This document shows, piece by piece, positions 35,884 to 45,305 of a stretch of 64,000 nt of DNA. The stretch is from NCBI RefSeq assembly GCF_010501055.1, contig NZ_QVMO01000008.1:123760-187759 (forward strand), read 5' to 3'. Origin of the DNA: Dysgonomonas sp. 521 (GTDB lineage Bacteria; Bacteroidota; Bacteroidia; Bacteroidales; Dysgonomonadaceae). The first letter of the stretch is position 1. Each line of letters opens with the position of its first letter. The notes under the pieces were generated by a model. That model was not told the DNA's origin, made no database searches, and saw only the letters and a list, made by a program, of their open reading frames with translations. The translations under genes were made by a program, and so were the position numbers.

Positions 35884-37323
35884 ATGAACAAAATACTACA
35901 TATTATTCTGTTTTTATCTATAATAACGTTCGGAGCCAAAGCTCAGAGCAGCTATGAGAAGAACTGCTACTACGGGATAACATTCGAAAATAGTAAAAAT
36001 CCCAACTGGGGATATGGCGAACTGGTTATTACAGGTGTAGAGCCCAACTCCCCTGCCGAAAAGTCTGGCATAAAGATTGATGATATAATAATGGAAATCA
36101 ATGGGCAGGCAACATACCTGCGGGATAACCAGACTATAGCCAACTGGCTGTTTGACAACAAGTACGACCCTGAGGTTAAGTTTACGATCCGTAATATGAA
36201 TACCTACTTCAAGGAATATCCGCTGATCCGTAACTGTATAGCTGTAAATTCAGTCAGCGAGAAACAGCTCTCGGAGGTATACTCTTTTTATAGTCTGGAA
36301 AATACTAACCAACAGACATTTACCTTACCATTGTATGTAGAATCCAATCCGGAGGTTGATTTTACGGACTACCATACTTTCGACTTTTATGATGCCGGCA
36401 AAAATGTGCCTGCCATAGACAAGCAGATCACAGCCTTATTAGAAAAGGAACTTCAGGCTAAAGGATTGGAGCGTAATACTACCAATCCCGACATCATAGT
36501 ACAGGCATACTACAGTTATTCGCCTAACGGCAGGTATACAGGCTTGAACGACGCTAATTATGCCCCTACATCGTTACGGTTTGATTGCGAAAAGAGGCGA
36601 CTGGTATCCCTACCCATCTTTAACTCTAAAGACCCTAAGATAGAATCGGCGGCACAATATGTCGTAGAATACGGATTCAGTTTCTATGACCGTAAATATA
36701 TTGACAGCACCAAGCTGACTCAGATATGGGATTGTAATATAAAAGATTACCTCTCGGCTCAATATTCATTGAGTGACTATGTAAAATTTCATACTCCACT
36801 GATGCTAAAGCAATTTCCTTATTCCGGCAACAGAACCGAAGCACAGTATATCGTGGAAGTAAACAAATATAACTATACCGGACTGTACTTTGACGCCGAT
36901 GACCTCGGACATATCAAAGATATGGATCTCAACTCTCCTGCTTACATTGCAGGCCTTCGTCCGGGCTATATCATACAAAAGGTAAACAATAAGAAGTTTG
37001 AACGGAACAAAGACTATCTGTCCGCAGGCTATAAGCGATTTATTGATAACACTATGGTTTTCAGGAATCAGGATACCCGTTTCACGAATGCGGAAGGTTA
37101 TCCCGATTGTATGTTCTGGAGCGTAGGATACTATTCAGATATTGCAAAAGAGTTTACTAAATCAGACTATCTTACCCAGTTTGCTTACTTGTACAACTTT
37201 GAGAAATACATAAACAGCAAAGGCGACAACAGGATCACAATAGAAGCCTGGGACGGCGTACAAAAGCGAATCTTCCAGGTTACTCCCCAAATAAGGCAAT
37301 CTGTAACTATCAGGACATTTTAA
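35884..37323 (+). CDS. Secreted protein with two PDZ domains and a DUF4136-like middle domain
   Basis: 479 residues with a signal peptide (NKILHIILFLSIITFGAKAQ). A first PDZ domain spans about 28-115 (ITGVEPNSPAEKSGIKIDDIIMEING). The middle, about 155-290, resembles DUF4136 lipoprotein domains (FTDYHTFDFYD; IVQAYYSYSPNGRYTG). A second PDZ-like domain begins near residue 330 (IKDMDLNSPAYIAGLRPGYIIQKVNNKKF). No protease catalytic residues are seen, so it is probably a periplasmic scaffold or binding protein. It is monocistronic. Confidence 0.8.
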   Translation: MNKILHIILFLSIITFGAKAQSSYEKNCYYGITFENSKNPNWGYGELVITGVEPNSPAEKSGIKIDDIIMEINGQATYLRDNQTIANWLFDNKYDPEVKFTIRNMNTYFKEYPLIRNCIAVNSVSEKQLSEVYSFYSLENTNQQTFTLPLYVESNPEVDFTDYHTFDFYDAGKNVPAIDKQITALLEKELQAKGLERNTTNPDIIVQAYYSYSPNGRYTGLNDANYAPTSLRFDCEKRRLVSLPIFNSKDPKIESAAQYVVEYGFSFYDRKYIDSTKLTQIWDCNIKDYLSAQYSLSDYVKFHTPLMLKQFPYSGNRTEAQYIVEVNKYNYTGLYFDADDLGHIKDMDLNSPAYIAGLRPGYIIQKVNNKKFERNKDYLSAGYKRFIDNTMVFRNQDTRFTNAEGYPDCMFWSVGYYSDIAKEFTKSDYLTQFAYLYNFEKYINSKGDNRITIEAWDGVQKRIFQVTPQIRQSVTIRTF

Positions 37324-37345
37324 GGCTAAGAACAGGCAGGTACGC

Positions 37346-37376
37346 TTTGATTATCAGCCAATAATTTGTACCTTTG
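37346..37376 (+). promoter_or_regulatory. Promoter of the ABC-F gene
   Basis: TTTG at 37346-37349, a 19-bp spacer and TACCTTTG at 37369-37376, an exact match to the Bacteroidota pattern, 63 bp upstream of the start codon. Confidence 0.75.
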
Positions 37377-37433
37377 TGCCCGCATTCGGATAATGGGATA
37401 TTATCCTGTATTTCTATAATTTGTAACTAATAA

Positions 37434-39053
<1,620 letters not shown>

Positions 39054-39074
39054 CCTAAGCTGACCAATATAAAG

Positions 39075-39109
39075 AAAGGCAGAATCTGAAACAAGATATC
39101 TGCCTTTTT
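39075..39109 (+). terminator. Terminator of the ABC-F gene
   Basis: AAAGGCAGA (with inner ATCT) pairs with AGAT..TCTGCCTTT around a small loop, with a 2-nt bulge and a following T-run; it begins 22 bp after the stop codon. Confidence 0.8.
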
Positions 39110-39176
39110 GCATTATGGATAATGCCCAATATTCAAATCGAATATACCCTGAAACGTATGTCTACAGCAAAAAGCA

Positions 39177-39256
39177 CAAGCTACGTGTAAATTTAACATA
39201 ATAAGTGTAGCTGGTAATAAATATTTAGCTATATTTGTATGTGCAAGCTACGTGTA
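39177..39256. repeat. Direct repeat pair CAAGCTACGTGTA
   Basis: The 13-mer occurs at 39177-39189 and 39244-39256, both followed by A/T-rich sequence. A TATATTTG box (39230-39237) lies between them. They might be operator sites for a transcript running into the structured region to the right. Confidence 0.4.
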
Positions 39257-39317
39257 TTTTAAACACAATTGTAATCCATATATACACAAAAAATAATATA
39301 AATTTCCTGTACAAAGA

Positions 39318-39476
39318 AATATCAGAAAGGAGTTATCTAAGGGTGTTCTGGGCATTTGTAACCTTCAGTAACCGCGTAAGTCTCCTTACTTATTACCGAC
39401 CTTACAGATTTAAACTTCTGCTTGCGAAAGTGGATTTTGGATAACACGGTTATTGGGTATAACTCCTTTCGATATT
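39318..39476. repeat. Foldback region with 17-18 bp terminal stem, possibly a structured RNA
   Basis: AATATCAGAAAGGAGTTAT at the left pairs with ATAACTCCTTTCGATATT at the right with one bulge. Inside, GTGTT can pair with AACAC, GTAAG with CTTAC, and a GCGA-loop hairpin forms near 39414-39432. A TATATTTG -7-like box lies upstream at 39230. It carries no credible ORF. It could be a transcribed RNA or another foldback repeat; no second copy was seen in the window. Confidence 0.5.
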
Positions 39477-39577
39477 ATTACTACCCCGCAGAATTATTAT
39501 CAACAGAAAAGTCACAATACACATAAGGCCTGTTACTATCTGTTATACTACTCTTACAGGGCGAAATCCAGATGACT

Positions 39578-39625
39578 TGAAAAATAGTTATAAAAAAGAT
39601 TTGCTATAAAATTTAAACAGGCTCT
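39578..39625. repeat. Solo right end of the TGTTTAAATTTTA repeat
   Basis: Matches the right-hand end of the full copies (AAAAAAGATTTGCTATAAAA, then TTTAAACAGGCTCT), with no left end nearby. Confidence 0.7.
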
Positions 39626-39639
39626 AAACTATCTGTAAT

Positions 39640-39861
39640 GAACTGCGGCCATAAAAAAAGGCATTCTTTTCGAACGATAGCAGCGATGCCTGTGGTGCTA
39701 TTTCGTGGGTTGAAAACTTCAATCCATCCCGGGATAGTGTTCTCATAAGCCTGCCCTGATATAGAGGCAGCACTATCAACGATAGAAGGAAACCGGGTAA
39801 GCCTGTGGGCACAGGAATAAGGTTTATGAAAAAGAAAAGTCCGGACGTTTCCGGACTTTTT
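39640..39861 (+). ncRNA. Candidate structured non-coding RNA
   Basis: About 220 nt between a repeat fragment and a strong terminator. Successive helices can be traced: GGCAT/ATGCC (39660-39690), GGGTTGAA/TTCAATCC (39707-39725), a 7+5 bp stem GATAGTG/CACTATC with CTGCC/GGCAG inside (39733-39777), AAACC/GGTTT enclosing the CCTGT/ACAGG hairpin (about 39790-39825), then the terminator. It is GC-richer than the surroundings. No coding frame looks real. A clear promoter is missing and the strand is chosen because the T-run follows on the plus strand. The RNA class is not identified. Confidence 0.5.
39835..39861. terminator. Bidirectional terminator (serB operon and candidate RNA)
   Basis: A perfect 11-bp stem (AAAAGTCCGGA / TCCGGACTTTT) around a CGTT loop, with T-runs on both strands. 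It lies 21 bp beyond the serB stop codon on the minus strand. Confidence 0.85.
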
Positions 39862-39881
39862 ACATTTATATATCGTTTTTA

Positions 39882-41102
39882 TTACTTCTCTCCTTCCAAC
39901 ATAGAATCACGATACCCAAGGAAGTATAAGATCCCATCCAGTCCGACTGTAGACAGCGATTGTTTTGCATTCGCCTTTACTTTAGGTTTGGCATGGAACG
40001 CAATGCCAAGTCCCGCAATACCAAGCATTGGCAGATCGTTAGCGCCGTCGCCTACTGCAACAGTCTGGCGTATATCTACTTTTTCGACCTGTGCCAATAA
40101 GCGAAGTAACTCGGCCTTACGTTTACCGTCTACTATATCTCCTACATAATTCCCGGTTAGCTTGCCATCTACAATCTCCAGTTCGTTGGCATATACATAG
40201 TCGAATCCGTATTTATCTTTCAGGTAGTTACCAAAATAGGTAAAACCTCCCGAAAGGATAGCCAGTTTGCATCCACTCTTTTTCAAGATACGGATAAGGC
40301 GTGTCATACCCTCTGTTACAGGAAGATTTTCTGCGATATCCTGCATTACAGATTCATCCAACCCCCTGAGCAAGCTTACACGCTTCTTGAAACTCTCGCT
40401 AAAGTCAATCTCGCCACGCATAGCGGATTCGGTAATAGCCTTCACTTCCTCCCCTACCCCGGCGCGTTCTGCCAGTTCGTCTATAACCTCCGTCTGAATC
40501 AATGTGGAATCCATATCGAAGCAGACCAAACGGCGCATACGGCGATACATATTCTCTACCTGAAAAGCAATATCTATACCTAAATCGTCGGCCAGCTTCA
40601 TAAAGTCGTGCTTCAACTGATCTACATCATCAACGAAACCTCTGATAGACAGTTCAATACATGAACGACTTGGACGTTCCGAGGCATTTAACGGAACGCG
40701 TCCCGTCAGGCGTATTATTTTTTCGATATTCAGTTTATACTTCTGGCTAACTTCCGCTACGGCCGATATATGAGCAGGATTCAGCGTACGTCCCAATACT
40801 GTGACTATATAGCGGTTCTTGGTGCCTTGCAGGTTTACCCACCGCATATATTCTTCCTTACTGATCGGCGAAAAACGGATGATGACACCTATTTCTGTTG
40901 CTTTAAAAAGTAAATCCTTAATTACATCTCCTGTGTTTGTCGCTTCAAACATTATAGCCAGCGACAGGGAATGGTGGATATTTGCCTGCCCTATGTCGAG
41001 AATATTCGCGTTATGTTCAGCTAAAACAGCCGTCAAAGTAGCTGTTACCCCAGGTTTGTCCTCTCCTGACAGGCTGGCCAGGATTATTTCAGATTCTTCC
41101 AT
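39882..41102 (-). CDS. serB: Phosphoserine phosphatase with N-terminal ACT domains
   Basis: 406 residues. It removes phosphate from O-phosphoserine, the last step of serine synthesis. Two ACT-type regulatory domains fill residues about 1-180 (LSGEDKPGVTATLTAVL; VTVLGRTLNPAHISAVAEV), followed by a HAD phosphatase domain: motif I CFDMDSTL (nucleophile Asp196, Asp198), motif II ILSGGFTYF, motif III Lys in KRKAELLR, and motif IV GDGANDLPML. It is the last gene of the pyrE operon, 43 bp after argH. Confidence 0.97.
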   Translation of the reverse strand: MEESEIILASLSGEDKPGVTATLTAVLAEHNANILDIGQANIHHSLSLAIMFEATNTGDVIKDLLFKATEIGVIIRFSPISKEEYMRWVNLQGTKNRYIVTVLGRTLNPAHISAVAEVSQKYKLNIEKIIRLTGRVPLNASERPSRSCIELSIRGFVDDVDQLKHDFMKLADDLGIDIAFQVENMYRRMRRLVCFDMDSTLIQTEVIDELAERAGVGEEVKAITESAMRGEIDFSESFKKRVSLLRGLDESVMQDIAENLPVTEGMTRLIRILKKSGCKLAILSGGFTYFGNYLKDKYGFDYVYANELEIVDGKLTGNYVGDIVDGKRKAELLRLLAQVEKVDIRQTVAVGDGANDLPMLGIAGLGIAFHAKPKVKANAKQSLSTVGLDGILYFLGYRDSMLEGEK

Positions 41103-41145
41103 GTGTAAAATAAGTCTCTATATATTAAGAAATCTATTGAAGCGG

Positions 41146-42483
41146 TCATGCCTCTCCTAATAATTTTTTTTCAGCCGAAACAACTTTATCAAATTCAAAT
41201 TGATCGACAATCTGCTGCTTAAGGATATCGATACGATCATTACACAGGTTACCAATGCTTCCTTCATGTGTATGATGTACTTTCTTATCATGTGCGAAAT
41301 TTCCTTTTTCTATCTCCAGACCAACTTGCTTATACGCATCGCGAAAAGGTACCCCCTCTAATACGAGCCTGTTCACTTCTTCTACGCTAAAGATTAGAAG
41401 GTATTTAGGGTCATCGAGTATATGTTCATTGATTTTCACTTCACCTACCATCCTGGTCACCATTTGCAGGCAATCGTTCATTTCTTCAAAAGAAGGGATA
41501 AACAATTCTTTAATAACCTGTAAATCCCTGAAATAACCTGAAGGAAGACTATTGGTTATCAATGTAATATCGTTAGGCAGTGCCTGCAATTTATTGCACT
41601 TTGCACGGGTCAGTTCAAAGACATCCGGATTTTTCTTATGAGGCATAATGCTCGAACCGGTAGTATATTCGTCCGGCAACTTGATAAAGCTAAAATTCTG
41701 GCTATTATACAAACACGCGTCATAAGACAATTTGGATAATGTTCCGGCAATGCTGGCAATAGCAAATGAAACGATACGCTCCATTTTTCCCCTGCCCATC
41801 TGCGCATAAACGACATTATAATCCATAGAGTCGAAGCCCAACAGATCGGTTGTCAACTGGCGATTGAGCGGAAAAGACGAACCATATCCTGCCGCCGACC
41901 CAAGTGGGTTGCGGTTACATATCTTATATGCAGCCAGAAGCAATTGCAAGTCATCTACAAGGCTTTCGGCATAAGCACCGAACCATAGGCCAAATGATGA
42001 AGGCATCGCTATCTGCAAATGTGTGTAGCCGGGCATCAGCACATCTTTATACTTCTCACTTTGAGCTAATAATACATCGATCAGCTTAGACACTGAGTCT
42101 ACCAATAAGTGAATCTGATCGCGGGTAAAAAGCTTTAGGTCGATTAAAACCTGATCGTTGCGTGAACGCCCGCTATGAATCTTTTTCCCTACGTCGCCCA
42201 GTTTGCGGGTAAGTATCAGCTCTACCTGAGAATGTACATCTTCGATACCCTCTTCTATTGTAAATTGCCCTGAAACAGCCTGATGATAGATAGCCTTAAG
42301 TTCTTCTATCAAAACCACCAATTCATCTTTGACAAGTAACCCTACAGACTCAAGCATCGTAATATGAGCCATCGAACCTAAAACATCATAAGGAGCCAGA
42401 TATACATCCAACTCACGGTCGCGCCCGATAGTATAAGATTCTACATCTTTGTTTACCTGAACGCTTTTTTCCCAAAGTTTCAT
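41146..42483 (-). CDS. argH: Argininosuccinate lyase
   Basis: 445 residues, the usual length. It cleaves argininosuccinate to arginine and fumarate, completing arginine synthesis. Superfamily signature GSSIMPHKKNPDVFE is present with catalytic Ser, plus DVHSQVELILTRKLG, GKKIHSGRSRNDQVLIDLKLF and LMPGYTHLQIAMP. The start lies 3 bp after the stop of the SRPBCC gene, so they are translationally close. No other arg genes are adjacent. Confidence 0.97.
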   Translation of the reverse strand: MKLWEKSVQVNKDVESYTIGRDRELDVYLAPYDVLGSMAHITMLESVGLLVKDELVVLIEELKAIYHQAVSGQFTIEEGIEDVHSQVELILTRKLGDVGKKIHSGRSRNDQVLIDLKLFTRDQIHLLVDSVSKLIDVLLAQSEKYKDVLMPGYTHLQIAMPSSFGLWFGAYAESLVDDLQLLLAAYKICNRNPLGSAAGYGSSFPLNRQLTTDLLGFDSMDYNVVYAQMGRGKMERIVSFAIASIAGTLSKLSYDACLYNSQNFSFIKLPDEYTTGSSIMPHKKNPDVFELTRAKCNKLQALPNDITLITNSLPSGYFRDLQVIKELFIPSFEEMNDCLQMVTRMVGEVKINEHILDDPKYLLIFSVEEVNRLVLEGVPFRDAYKQVGLEIEKGNFAHDKKVHHTHEGSIGNLCNDRIDILKQQIVDQFEFDKVVSAEKKLLGEA

Positions 42484-42486
42484 CGA

Positions 42487-42930
42487 TTATTCTTCTATTC
42501 TTCCTTTATTCAAAATGTCGGCATAAGGCAAGGTGGACAAGCCTTCTGCGACCTTATCCAATCCGGCCTGTAATGGTTTGGAAACCATAGGCTTCAGGAA
42601 AGGGTTTAAGTCAGCTTTAATGGTAAGCTTCATCTTCGTTTCTTCATCCGCGGAGGCCACTAGTTGAATCCACATGGTAACATCAAACGGCAATTGTTCC
42701 GACTGGAATTTGATCGTTTTATTCGGTTCTCTGTCAACTACTACAAATTTGATTTTACCTACAGGATCGACCGTAACCGTACAGGAATCCTGATCGAATG
42801 AGAGGTCTTTAATCATATCCTGCGGAATCTTTCCCTTTGCCAATTCCAGATTATTCAAATCGGAAAGAACCGTATATATATCCACATCGGCATGTGGTAT
42901 TGTTTTAATCTCGCTTACAAATTCAGCCAT
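42487..42930 (-). CDS. SRPBCC-fold (polyketide cyclase/START-like) protein
   Basis: 147 residues, no signal peptide. The pattern FVSEIKTIPHADVDIYTVLSDLNNLE and the long C-terminal helix (LKPMVSKPLQAGLDKVAEGLSTLPYADIL) fit the SRPBCC helix-grip fold. Many Bacteroidota carry it between pyrE and argH. Function unknown; the fold commonly binds hydrophobic ligands. It lies 16 bp after pyrE. Confidence 0.85.
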   Translation of the reverse strand: MAEFVSEIKTIPHADVDIYTVLSDLNNLELAKGKIPQDMIKDLSFDQDSCTVTVDPVGKIKFVVVDREPNKTIKFQSEQLPFDVTMWIQLVASADEETKMKLTIKADLNPFLKPMVSKPLQAGLDKVAEGLSTLPYADILNKGRIEE

Positions 42931-42946
42931 TATTTATCTTGTTGAT

Positions 42947-43576
42947 TTATTTCCAGTCGGCAGGAGATTTTCTCCATTCCTGCAATGTTTCCAGATCAGA
43001 TTCCGCAATATATTCTATACGCAGAGCCTCTTTCAGTACGGCGTCATAGTTGGTAAGAGTAATCAGTTCAACGCCGGCATTTTTAAAGTTGTCTGTAGCA
43101 ATAGGAAAATCGTAAGTAAAGTTGGCAACCATCCCTATAACCTCCGAGCCGTCTCTACGTACTGCCTCAACGGCTTTCAGGCTGCTTTTACCGGTAGATA
43201 CGAGGTCTTCGACAACAACAACTTTACTTCCCGGCTTTAGTTCTCCTTCAATCAGGTTTTCCAGCCCATGATCTTTAGGTGTAGAACGTATATATACAAA
43301 CGGTAATCCGAGAGCATCGGCCACCAATGCACCTGGTGCGATAGCACCTGTAGCAACACCGGCAATAGCGTCTACTTCCTGAAAGTTTTCAAGGATCAGG
43401 CGTGCCAATTCCGTCTTTATAAAGGTACGTATACGAGGATACGATATCAATTTACGATTATCACAATAAATAGGCGATTTCCACCCTGAAGCCCATGTAA
43501 AAGGATTTGAGGGCTGTAACTTAATGGCCCTTATACTAAGTAGTTTTTCGGCTGTCAGTTTTTCTAAAGTGTTCAT
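42947..43576 (-). CDS. pyrE: Orotate phosphoribosyltransferase
   Basis: 209 residues. It joins orotate to PRPP to make OMP in pyrimidine synthesis. The PRPP-binding loop VVVVEDLVSTGKSSLKAVEA is intact, as are the orotate site features (PFTWASGWKSPIYCDNRKL) and the flexible-loop region TPKDHGLENLIEG with Lys and His. It is the first gene of the operon pyrE, SRPBCC gene, argH, serB. Confidence 0.97.
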   Translation of the reverse strand: MNTLEKLTAEKLLSIRAIKLQPSNPFTWASGWKSPIYCDNRKLISYPRIRTFIKTELARLILENFQEVDAIAGVATGAIAPGALVADALGLPFVYIRSTPKDHGLENLIEGELKPGSKVVVVEDLVSTGKSSLKAVEAVRRDGSEVIGMVANFTYDFPIATDNFKNAGVELITLTNYDAVLKEALRIEYIAESDLETLQEWRKSPADWK

Positions 43577-43618
43577 TTTTATTTGGTCTAAATAACAACA
43601 ATCAAAATTATCCGGCTA

Positions 43619-43626
43619 CAAATATA
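43619..43626 (-). promoter_or_regulatory. -7 box of the pyrE operon
   Basis: TATATTTG on the minus strand, 42 bp upstream of pyrE. A TTTG lies upstream, but with a 16-bp spacer, shorter than the usual 19-20. Confidence 0.55.
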
Positions 43627-43697
43627 CAATTAATAGAAATAACAAAAGAAATTATAGCATAAAGAAAATATGAATAAAATTCAAAGAGCTTGTAATC

Positions 43698-43729
43698 AAA
43701 AAAGGAGCTACTTTGTGTAAAGTAACTCC
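43698..43729 (-). terminator. Terminator of the candidate RNA
   Basis: GGAGTTACTTT and AAAGTAGCTCC pair around an ACAC loop with one mismatch, followed by TTTTTT on the minus strand. Confidence 0.85.
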
Positions 43730-43920
43730 TCTTGTATAAAAAGTCGCATTGGTGGATATACCGAAACTCCGTAAAACAGGATTTGAGTGCTTCGATCCCT
43801 TTGTAATCCACCGCGCTAAGCAACCCGAAGGTGTGGCCCGCCATTGGAATCAAAAGCTTGTCTCGGTCATTTTTTTCTTGATGAGCTTCCCAATCGACCA
43901 ACACGACTTAAATCTTTTAT
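43698..43920 (-). ncRNA. Candidate structured small RNA with promoter and terminator
   Basis: About 220 nt on the minus strand, framed by an excellent promoter (43927-43958) and a rho-independent terminator. The ends pair: AAGTCGTGTT (43900-43909) with AATGCGACTT (43741-43750), including two wobble pairs. Inside this closing helix are a hairpin ATTGGGA-AGCT with AGCT..TTCCAAT (43843-43894), a CG-rich part near 43815-43842, and an arm GGTGGAT/ATCCACC (43751-43812) holding ATCGAA/TTCGGT and ACTC/GAGT helices. A 98-codon frame runs through it but has no protein-like features. The closed multibranch shape recalls 6S-type or other Bacteroidales structured RNAs; the class is not identified. Confidence 0.65.
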
Positions 43921-43926
43921 CTATAT

Positions 43927-43958
43927 CAAATATAAGGGTTTTAATCCTTAGTTCCAAA
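43927..43958 (-). promoter_or_regulatory. Promoter of the candidate structured RNA
   Basis: TTTG (43955-43958), a 20-bp spacer and TATATTTG (43927-43934) on the minus strand, a full match to the Bacteroidota consensus. Transcription should begin near 43920, just before the closing helix. Confidence 0.75.
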
Positions 43959-44031
43959 TAAAATTTCAATTTCATCAACCGTTTTTTTGTAACTCTATGA
44001 TAACATGGAATAAAACCTTGTTTCGTTTTCG

Positions 44032-44202
44032 TCACTTAAAACGTTCAATATTTACTTGCTTATGTTTAGTACCACAGCCACAACTTGAACATCCGCAACT
44101 TCCTTTTTGTTCATTCTTCGAAAAAAAGAATCCATATATTTTATATATGACAAGTAAAGCGACTACTATACCTATGATACCTACTATAATTTCCTGAAAC
44201 AT
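44032..44202 (-). CDS. FeoB-associated Cys-rich membrane protein
   Basis: 56 residues. One transmembrane helix (residues about 5-24, IIVGIIGIVVALLVIYKIYG) is followed by a cytoplasmic tail with a cysteine cluster (GSCGCSSCGCG, residues 34-44), the hallmark of the FeoB-associated Cys-rich family, which is thought to assist ferrous iron uptake. A good ribosome binding site (CGGAGGG) lies 11 bp upstream of the ATG, unusual for this phylum. The feoAB fusion is 6.4 kb away beyond a SusC/SusD operon, so the gene is not in its usual place next to feoB. Iron or metal binding is inferred from the cysteines. Confidence 0.85.
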   Translation of the reverse strand: MFQEIIVGIIGIVVALLVIYKIYGFFFSKNEQKGSCGCSSCGCGTKHKQVNIERFK

Positions 44203-44327
44203 TTTATCTACCCTCCGTTTCTGAAAACAAAGTTATATAAGAAAAAAGAAAAATGGCGTTAAATGGGGGTTAAAAGAAATAAAAAACTCACTGGAGTTAC
44301 ATATTACATATTGCTTCTCTCCTTACA

Positions 44328-44357
44328 TAAAAAAAGACTGCCTAAGCAGTCTTTTTT
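44328..44357 (-). terminator. Terminator of the SusC/SusD operon
   Basis: AAAAAAGACTGC / GCAGTCTTTTTT with a 4-nt loop and T-run on the minus strand, beginning 19 bp after the last gene of the operon. Confidence 0.9.
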
Positions 44358-44375
44358 ATCTCGATATTCAAAGGG

Positions 44376-45284
44376 TTATTTTATTTTACCCAATTTAAAT
44401 GAATTATCACCAAAGCCTCCGGCATTTACTCTTGCCTCTGCTGTAAATGAAATACTGGTTTCACAAGAATTTATTGTACCTAAACCTTCCAAACTGAAGT
44501 TATCATAGGCTGTCCCATCGCTTTCCCACCATAGCAACGCCGAATTAGGCAATAAGACTTGTTTTGGAAAAGACACAGTGTATTCTTCTTTGTTCACGGT
44601 AATAATCAAAGGATTTACAGCCTCTCCGTTAAACAACCCTTTAATACTTAATTCCGTATCGGAAATTTTTGTTACTTCAACAGGATAAGGTGTCATACCC
44701 CACCATTCATCAAGGGTTACTGTGCATGTTCCTACAAAGTCGTCCAAGACCAATTCGCATACTACCGGGTACATAACCTTGTTGGAATAATACCTATCTT
44801 CAACCGGCCAATTAAGAAATTTCTCATTATTAAATCCAGTTTCTTTAGTCCATCCGGGAATAACCGTACCATCATTCAATACAACATTGACTGTAAAAGA
44901 CAATGCTTGTGCTGCAATCGGTGCAGCCTGCCCAAATTTACCAAAAATATCCGCAACATCAATGGTTAATTCTGAAGGAAATTGTGTGATATTATCCACT
45001 ACAACGTGCGAAGTTATTGTTTCGTCAACATTCTCTAATACGGCTAATAACTGGACATATTTCAACTGAGAATAGTCGCCTTGATTCTCTGGTATAAGGA
45101 GTTTCACCTTGAAGTTACCGGATACGTCTCCATCATACATTACCGGATCTGTACCCGCTACGCGAGTAATATCAACAAGGACTCCTTTTGTTACCTGATC
45201 GATAGGATATGGAAGATCTTTATCGCAACCGGATGTAATAAACAGCAGAGTAAGCGATATAAATGCTAAAAATATTTTTTTCAT
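44376..45284 (-). CDS. Surface lipoprotein downstream of SusD
   Basis: 302 residues with a lipoprotein signal (KKIFLAFISLTLLFITSGCDKD, lipid Cys at about position 20). The mature part is beta-rich with no family I can name; an N-terminal segment (GVLVDITRVAGTDPVMYDGD) and a C-terminal lipocalin-like or jelly-roll-like stretch (VGTCTVTLDEWWGMTPYPVEV) are visible. It is in the SusE/SusF position, 21 bp after the susD-like gene, and so probably an accessory ligand-binding lipoprotein of the same uptake complex. Ligand unknown. Confidence 0.8.
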   Translation of the reverse strand: MKKIFLAFISLTLLFITSGCDKDLPYPIDQVTKGVLVDITRVAGTDPVMYDGDVSGNFKVKLLIPENQGDYSQLKYVQLLAVLENVDETITSHVVVDNITQFPSELTIDVADIFGKFGQAAPIAAQALSFTVNVVLNDGTVIPGWTKETGFNNEKFLNWPVEDRYYSNKVMYPVVCELVLDDFVGTCTVTLDEWWGMTPYPVEVTKISDTELSIKGLFNGEAVNPLIITVNKEEYTVSFPKQVLLPNSALLWWESDGTAYDNFSLEGLGTINSCETSISFTAEARVNAGGFGDNSFKLGKIK

Positions 45285-45305
45285 ATTACATTCTGTTTTT
45301 TATAA

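Noticed and set aside
39624..39812. 62-codon minus-strand frame after serB
   Set aside because: It runs through the candidate structured RNA and lacks a ribosome binding site; probably spurious.
43751..43812. Possible tRNA: a 7-bp stem GGTGGAT/ATCCACC encloses about 48 nt, followed by ACCA-like bases on the minus strand
   Set aside because: No T-loop, no D-loop pattern and no anticodon arm of correct size; better explained as an arm of the larger structured RNA.
43608..43904. 98-codon minus-strand frame upstream of pyrE
   Set aside because: It coincides with a sequence that has its own promoter, closing helix and terminator; the predicted peptide has no domain or export signal, so the region is called as RNA.
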